Below, in pieces: positions 60,342-64,000 of a stretch of DNA of 64,000 nt. The stretch lies in contig NZ_CP109090.1 in the NCBI RefSeq assembly GCF_035917575.1, positions 5,952,001 to 6,016,000 on the forward strand, in the 5' to 3' direction. A program made the position numbers and the translations under genes. The stretch's first letter is position 1; each line of letters opens with the position of its first letter. Below the pieces are notes generated by a model, which did not search any database, had not been told where the DNA came from, and saw nothing but the letters and a program-made list of their open reading frames with translations. This DNA is from Streptomyces sp. NBC_01788. Lineage in GTDB: Bacteria > Actinomycetota > Actinomycetes > Streptomycetales > Streptomycetaceae.

Positions 60342-61349
60342 ATGGTGCACGTCCCGACCGGTCTCACCGGCCGCCACTTCCTCAAGGAGCTGGACTTCAC
60401 CGAGGAGGAGTTCCGCGGCCTGGTCGGACTGGCCGCCGAGCTGAAGGCCGCCAAGCGGGCCGGGACCGAGACGCCGTACCTGCGGGGCCGCAACATCGCG
60501 CTGATCTTCGAGAAGACCTCGACGCGCACCCGCTGCGCCTTCGAGGTCGCCGCCGCCGACCAGGGCGCCTCGACGACGTATCTCGACCCGTCCGGATCCC
60601 AGATGGGGCACAAGGAGTCCGTCAGGGACACCGCCCGTGTCCTCGGCCGGATGTTCGACGCGATCGAGTACCGGGGCGACAGCCAGGACACCGTCGAGGA
60701 ACTCGCCGCACACGCCGGCGTCCCCGTCTACAACGGGCTCACCGACGACTGGCACCCCACCCAGATGCTCGCCGACGTGCTCACCATGACCGAGCACTGC
60801 GCCAAGCCGCCGCGCGAGACCGTCTTCGCCTACCTCGGCGACGCCCGCTTCAACATGGGCAACTCCTACCTGGTCACCGGCGCCCTGCTCGGCATGGACG
60901 TACGGCTCGTCGCCCCCAAGAGCTACTGGCCCGCCCAGACGGTCGTCGACCGCGCCCGCGAACTGGCCGCCTCCAGCGGCGCGCGCATCACCCTCACCGA
61001 GTCACTGGAGGAGGGCGTGCGCGGCGCCGACTTCGTCGCCACCGACGTCTGGGTCTCCATGGGGGAGCCCAAGGAGGCCTGGGACGAGCGGATCGAGGCC
61101 CTGGCCCCGTACGCCGTGACGATGGACGTGCTGCGCGCCACCGGTAACCCGGACGTGCGGTTCCTGCACTGCCTGCCCGCCTTCCACGACCTCGGCACCG
61201 AGGTCGGCCGCGAGATTTACGAGCGGCACGGCCGCACCTCGCTGGAGGTCACCGACGAGGTCTTCGAGTCGGCCCACTCGGTCGTCTTCGACGAGGCGGA
61301 GAACCGGCTGCACACCATCAAGGCGATCATGGTCGCCACCCTGGCCTGA
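60342..61349 (+). CDS. arcB: Ornithine carbamoyltransferase, catabolic type
   Basis: 335 residues. Carbamoyl-phosphate site [13 protein letters not shown], ornithine site region [38 protein letters not shown], and [14 protein letters not shown]. In the deiminase pathway it splits citrulline to ornithine and carbamoyl phosphate. The length and motif details fit ArcB rather than biosynthetic ArgF, and an amino-acid permease follows, but the separation from arcA is unusual. AGGAG ribosome site. Confidence 0.92.
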   Translation: MVHVPTGLTGRHFLKELDFTEEEFRGLVGLAAELKAAKRAGTETPYLRGRNIALIFEKTSTRTRCAFEVAAADQGASTTYLDPSGSQMGHKESVRDTARVLGRMFDAIEYRGDSQDTVEELAAHAGVPVYNGLTDDWHPTQMLADVLTMTEHCAKPPRETVFAYLGDARFNMGNSYLVTGALLGMDVRLVAPKSYWPAQTVVDRARELAASSGARITLTESLEEGVRGADFVATDVWVSMGEPKEAWDERIEALAPYAVTMDVLRATGNPDVRFLHCLPAFHDLGTEVGREIYERHGRTSLEVTDEVFESAHSVVFDEAENRLHTIKAIMVATLA

Positions 61350-61474
61350 CCGGCCGTCCGTCAGACCCGCGGCCCGGAGCCACCCCTTCCGCCGCCGCCA
61401 CGCGACCTCCCCCCGCATAAACGGGGGACACCCCGAGGCCGCCCCGCACCATCAGAAACGAGCACCACCCCCGC

Positions 61475-62926
61475 ATGTCCGCTCCCCGCATCAAGTCCCC
61501 GGCCCTCCTCGTCGCCGAGTCAGGCGCCGACAGCGCGGGCCACGGCCTCAAGCGCACGATGGGCCTGTTCCAGCTCGTCTGCTTCGGCATCGGCGCGGTC
61601 GTCGGCACCGGCATCTTCGTCGGCCTGTCCGACTCGGTCGCCCAGGCCGGCCCCGCCGTCGTCGTCTCCTTCGTCCTGGCGGCGATCACCTGCGTGTTCA
61701 CCGCCTTCTCCTTCGCCGAGCTCGGCGGCGCGATCCCCGTCTCCGGATCCTCGTACTCCTTCGCCTACGCGGGCCTCGGCGAGACCACCGCCTTCCTGGT
61801 CGGCTGGTGCCTGCTGCTCGAGTACGGCATCTCCATCTCCGCGGTCGCCGTCGGCTGGAGCCAGTACGTCAACGAGCTGCTGCACAGCCTCACCGGATGG
61901 CAGCTGCCGGCCGCCCTCTCCGCCGGACCCGGCGACGGCGGGGCCGTCAACCTTCCGGCCGTCCTCGTCATCGCCATGGCCTGCCTGCTGCTGGTGCGCG
62001 GAGTGCGCGAGAGCGCCCGGGCGACCGCCGCGATGGCCGTGCTCAAGATCGTCATCCTGGTCGCCTTCTGCGCCATCGGGTTCTCCGCCTTCAAGCACGG
62101 CAACCTCACCCCGTTCTCGCCGGCCGGACTCGGCGGCATCGGCGCGGGCACCACGGCCGCGTTCTTCTCCTACATCGGCTTCGACGCGATCACCACCGCG
62201 GGCGAGGAGGCCAGGAACCCGCGCCGGGACATCCCGGTCGCCATCCTCGTCTGTATCGGCCTGGTCACCCTGCTGTACTGCGCGGTCGCGCTCGCCGCGA
62301 TCGGCGCCATCGGCGGCGACCAGGTCGGCGGCCGGCCCGCGGCACTGTCGTACGTCGTCAACACGGTCACCGGCTCCACGGTCGGCGGCGCCGTGATCGC
62401 CTTCGGCGCGGTCGTCGCCATCGCCTCCGTGGTGCTGACCGTGACGTACGCCCAGTCCCGCATCCTGATGTCGATGTCGCGTGACGGGCTCGTGCCGCCC
62501 GTCCTGCAGAAGGTCTCGCCGCGCACCTCGGTGCCCGTCGCCGGCACCCTGATCGTCGGCGTGGTCTTCGCGATCCCCGCGGCGTTCGCCTCGCTGGACG
62601 TCGTGGTCAACCTCTGCACCATTGGCACGCTCGCCATCATGGGCGTCGTCAACATCGCCGTGATCACGCTGCGCCGCCGCGAGCCGGGGCTCGCCCGCAC
62701 CTTCCGGGTGCCGCTGTACCCCGTGCTGCCGGTGCTCGGCGTCGGCTGCTCCCTGTACCTGATGTACGAGACCGGCTGGACCACCTGGCTCCAGTTCGCC
62801 GGCTTCCTCGTGGCCGGGCTGCTGGTGTACGCCGTCTACGGCCGCCGGCACTCCCGGCTGGCGGCGCGGGCCGGGGCCGCGGAGGTCACGCCGGGTGCAG
62901 CCGGGGCGGACCCGCGGACAACCTGA
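61475..62926 (+). CDS. Cationic amino-acid permease (APC family)
   Basis: 483 residues with about twelve helices. Start region LKRTMGLFQLVCFGIGAVVGTGIFVGLSDSVAQAGPAVVVSF carries the substrate-binding GxG loop of helix 1. FFSYIGFDAITTAGEEARNPRRDIPVAIL in helix 6 is typical of CAT-type carriers. It lies 125 bases after arcB and probably moves arginine or ornithine. The 3' end overlaps the convergent HATPase gene by 41 bases. Confidence 0.9.
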   Translation: MSAPRIKSPALLVAESGADSAGHGLKRTMGLFQLVCFGIGAVVGTGIFVGLSDSVAQAGPAVVVSFVLAAITCVFTAFSFAELGGAIPVSGSSYSFAYAGLGETTAFLVGWCLLLEYGISISAVAVGWSQYVNELLHSLTGWQLPAALSAGPGDGGAVNLPAVLVIAMACLLLVRGVRESARATAAMAVLKIVILVAFCAIGFSAFKHGNLTPFSPAGLGGIGAGTTAAFFSYIGFDAITTAGEEARNPRRDIPVAILVCIGLVTLLYCAVALAAIGAIGGDQVGGRPAALSYVVNTVTGSTVGGAVIAFGAVVAIASVVLTVTYAQSRILMSMSRDGLVPPVLQKVSPRTSVPVAGTLIVGVVFAIPAAFASLDVVVNLCTIGTLAIMGVVNIAVITLRRREPGLARTFRVPLYPVLPVLGVGCSLYLMYETGWTTWLQFAGFLVAGLLVYAVYGRRHSRLAARAGAAEVTPGAAGADPRTT

Positions 62927-63419
62927 ACCACACCGCCTTGCCCGAGGCGGTCACGCGGTGCCCGCAGGCGGAGCTGAGGGCGCGGATCAGCAGCAGGCCG
63001 CGCCCGTGCTCCTGCCAGGGGTCCGGGGCGGCGAGGCCCGGCCGGGTCAGGCCGCCGGGCGGGTCCGGGTCCGGGTCGTGCACCTCGACATGGCAGCCGG
63101 TCGGCAGCAGCTCCACCACCAGCTCTATCGGGCCCCGGCCCACGGCGTGCTCCACGGCGTTCGCGACCAGCTCCGCGGTCAGCAGCTCCGCGGTGTCGCA
63201 GTCGGCCGTGTGCTCCAGCTCCGTCAGCGCCGTCCGCACCAGGGCGCGCGCCACCGGCACGGCGGCCGCCGAGTGCGGCAGCGCGACGCGCCAGGACGGA
63301 GAGGACGGCACGAAGTGCCTCCGCGAGGGACGGTCGTCGGGTGACGGGTGGGCCGGGGCTGAAGGGTGCTCGGGCAAGGTGGGTCCGTTCGGGGCGGGGG
63401 GCGTCCCGGCGGCGGCCAC
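62886..63419 (-). CDS. Anti-sigma-like ATP-binding protein (HATPase fold)
   Basis: 177 residues. N-box ELLTAELVANAVEHAVGRGPIEL and G-box WQEHGRGLLLIRALSSACG, with a Pro-rich N-terminal stretch of about 40 residues (NGPTLPEHPSAPAHPSPDDRP). It belongs to the RsbW-like kinase family abundant in Streptomyces; the partner is not nearby. The start (GTG 63419) is uncertain because the N-terminus is low complexity. Confidence 0.8.
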   Translation of the reverse strand: MAAAGTPPAPNGPTLPEHPSAPAHPSPDDRPSRRHFVPSSPSWRVALPHSAAAVPVARALVRTALTELEHTADCDTAELLTAELVANAVEHAVGRGPIELVVELLPTGCHVEVHDPDPDPPGGLTRPGLAAPDPWQEHGRGLLLIRALSSACGHRVTASGKAVWFRLSAGPPRLHPA

Positions 63420-63526
63420 CAGGTTGTCCCGCTTTCAACGAGGGGAATGGTACGGGGGCCGTCCAGGCGATCTTGTGGCGGCCTCGGCTCCGGAGCCGGC
63501 GGCGCCCCGCACGCGTATCTATCGCG

Positions 63527-63554
63527 CACTCGTGACGACAGTCAGGAACGAGTG
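63527..63554. promoter_or_regulatory. Inverted repeat upstream of the enoyl-CoA hydratase gene
   Basis: CACTCGT (63527-63533) and ACGAGTG (63548-63554) are separated by 14 bases in the 250-bp divergent gap. It is the only obvious operator-like element there. Confidence 0.35.
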
Positions 63555-63669
63555 ATAACTTCGTGGGGAGAGTCCGGCGCGGCAGAGGCCCGGCGCTTCA
63601 TCGGCGCAGCGCGGCCCCGGCGCAGCGCGGCAGAGGTTTCGTGGCAGTCCCCCGAGGAGGCCCCACGTC

Positions 63670-64000
63670 ATGAGTCCCTTCACCGGCTCCACCGACCGCA
63701 CCCCCCACTGGCGCCATCTGCGCGTCGAGCGCGCCGACGGCGTCGCCACGGTCACCCTCGCCCGCCCCGACAAGCTCAACGCGCTCACCTTCGGCGCCTA
63801 CGCCGACCTGCGCGACCTGCTCGCCGAACTGTCCCGCGAACGTGCCGTGCGCGCCCTGGTGCTGGCCGGCGAGGGCCGCGGCTTCTGCTCCGGCGGCGAC
63901 GTGGACGAGATCATCGGTGCCACCCTGAGCATGAACACGTCCGAGCTGCTCGACTTCAACCGGATGACCGGACAGGTCGTGCGCGCCGTACGGGAGTGCC
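63670..64000 (+). CDS. Enoyl-CoA hydratase/isomerase family protein, 5' part
   Basis: The first 110 residues are present and the gene runs off the right edge. VERADGVATVTLARPDKLNALTFGAYADLRDLLAEL, then ALVLAGEGRGFCSGGDVDEI, the crotonase oxyanion-hole segment. AGGAGG precedes the ATG by about 10 bases. A role in CoA-ester metabolism is clear, but the specific reaction is not. Confidence 0.9.
   Translation, partial: MSPFTGSTDRTPHWRHLRVERADGVATVTLARPDKLNALTFGAYADLRDLLAELSRERAVRALVLAGEGRGFCSGGDVDEIIGATLSMNTSELLDFNRMTGQVVRAVREC

Overview
The window is high-GC actinobacterial DNA, almost certainly from a Streptomyces chromosome. The evidence is the very strong G/C third-position bias, GTG starts, many ATGA/GTGA translational couplings, and typical Streptomyces families: an XRE/DUF397/HATPase trio, a GH11 xylanase paired with a CE4 esterase sharing a CBM2 domain, F420-type oxidoreductase, SepF-like protein and ECF sigma factors.

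Region 1 (1-17 kb) is an insertion-sequence graveyard. It holds an IS5 remnant, an IS110 N-terminal remnant, an IS5-type transposase with an A6 frameshift site, an intact ISAs1 transposase with two extra copies of its 3' tail, a freshly inserted IS5-family element that splits a VanZ-family gene (15-bp terminal repeats, ATT duplication), an IS110 C-terminal remnant fused to an IS5 remnant, and IS630 and IS701 debris. Ordinary genes survive between them: two VOC-fold proteins, a secreted protein, a short-chain dehydrogenase carrying a LysR-type N-terminal scrap, a HEAT-repeat/MerR pair, an ECF sigma/CU044_5270 pair, a small membrane protein and a Cys-rich protein. Two overlapping 58-residue Cys-rich proteins (4391-4740) lie between ISAs1 copies.

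Region 2 (17-26 kb) is chromosomal: thioredoxin-like protein, YihY-type membrane protein, XRE/DUF397/anti-sigma-like ATPase, class V aminotransferase, a cobalamin riboswitch ahead of cbtBA cobalt transporter genes, a histidine phosphatase, a DeoR regulator and an MFS permease.

Region 3 (25.5-32.6 kb) is a LacI-controlled catabolic operon: asparaginase, PuuE-like polysaccharide-deacetylase-fold hydrolase, MFS importer, two SDRs and an unknown protein. An amide or cyclic imide substrate would fit. Region 4 (32.6-35.1 kb) is the xylan operon (GH11 xylanase and acetylxylan esterase). Region 5 (35.1-40.2 kb) holds a polytopic glycosyltransferase-like protein, SepF-like, MazG-like, a conserved unknown, LLM oxidoreductase and NUDIX genes.

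Region 6 (40.4-44.4 kb) is the Hen1-Pnkp RNA repair operon. Region 7 (44.5-63 kb) is bounded by arginine deiminase (arcA) and catabolic ornithine carbamoyltransferase (arcB) plus an amino-acid permease. Between them sit a cupin-XRE regulated polyamine-type ABC importer with an FAD amine oxidase, a cupin and an amidohydrolase (45.9-54.1 kb), and a divergent compact biosynthetic cluster: PPOX-fold flavoprotein, a single-module adenylation-carrier-reductase enzyme and two tandem P450s with abnormal I-helix motifs (54.1-60.2 kb). That cluster is the best candidate for an undescribed pathway. The window ends in a HATPase gene and the start of an enoyl-CoA hydratase gene.
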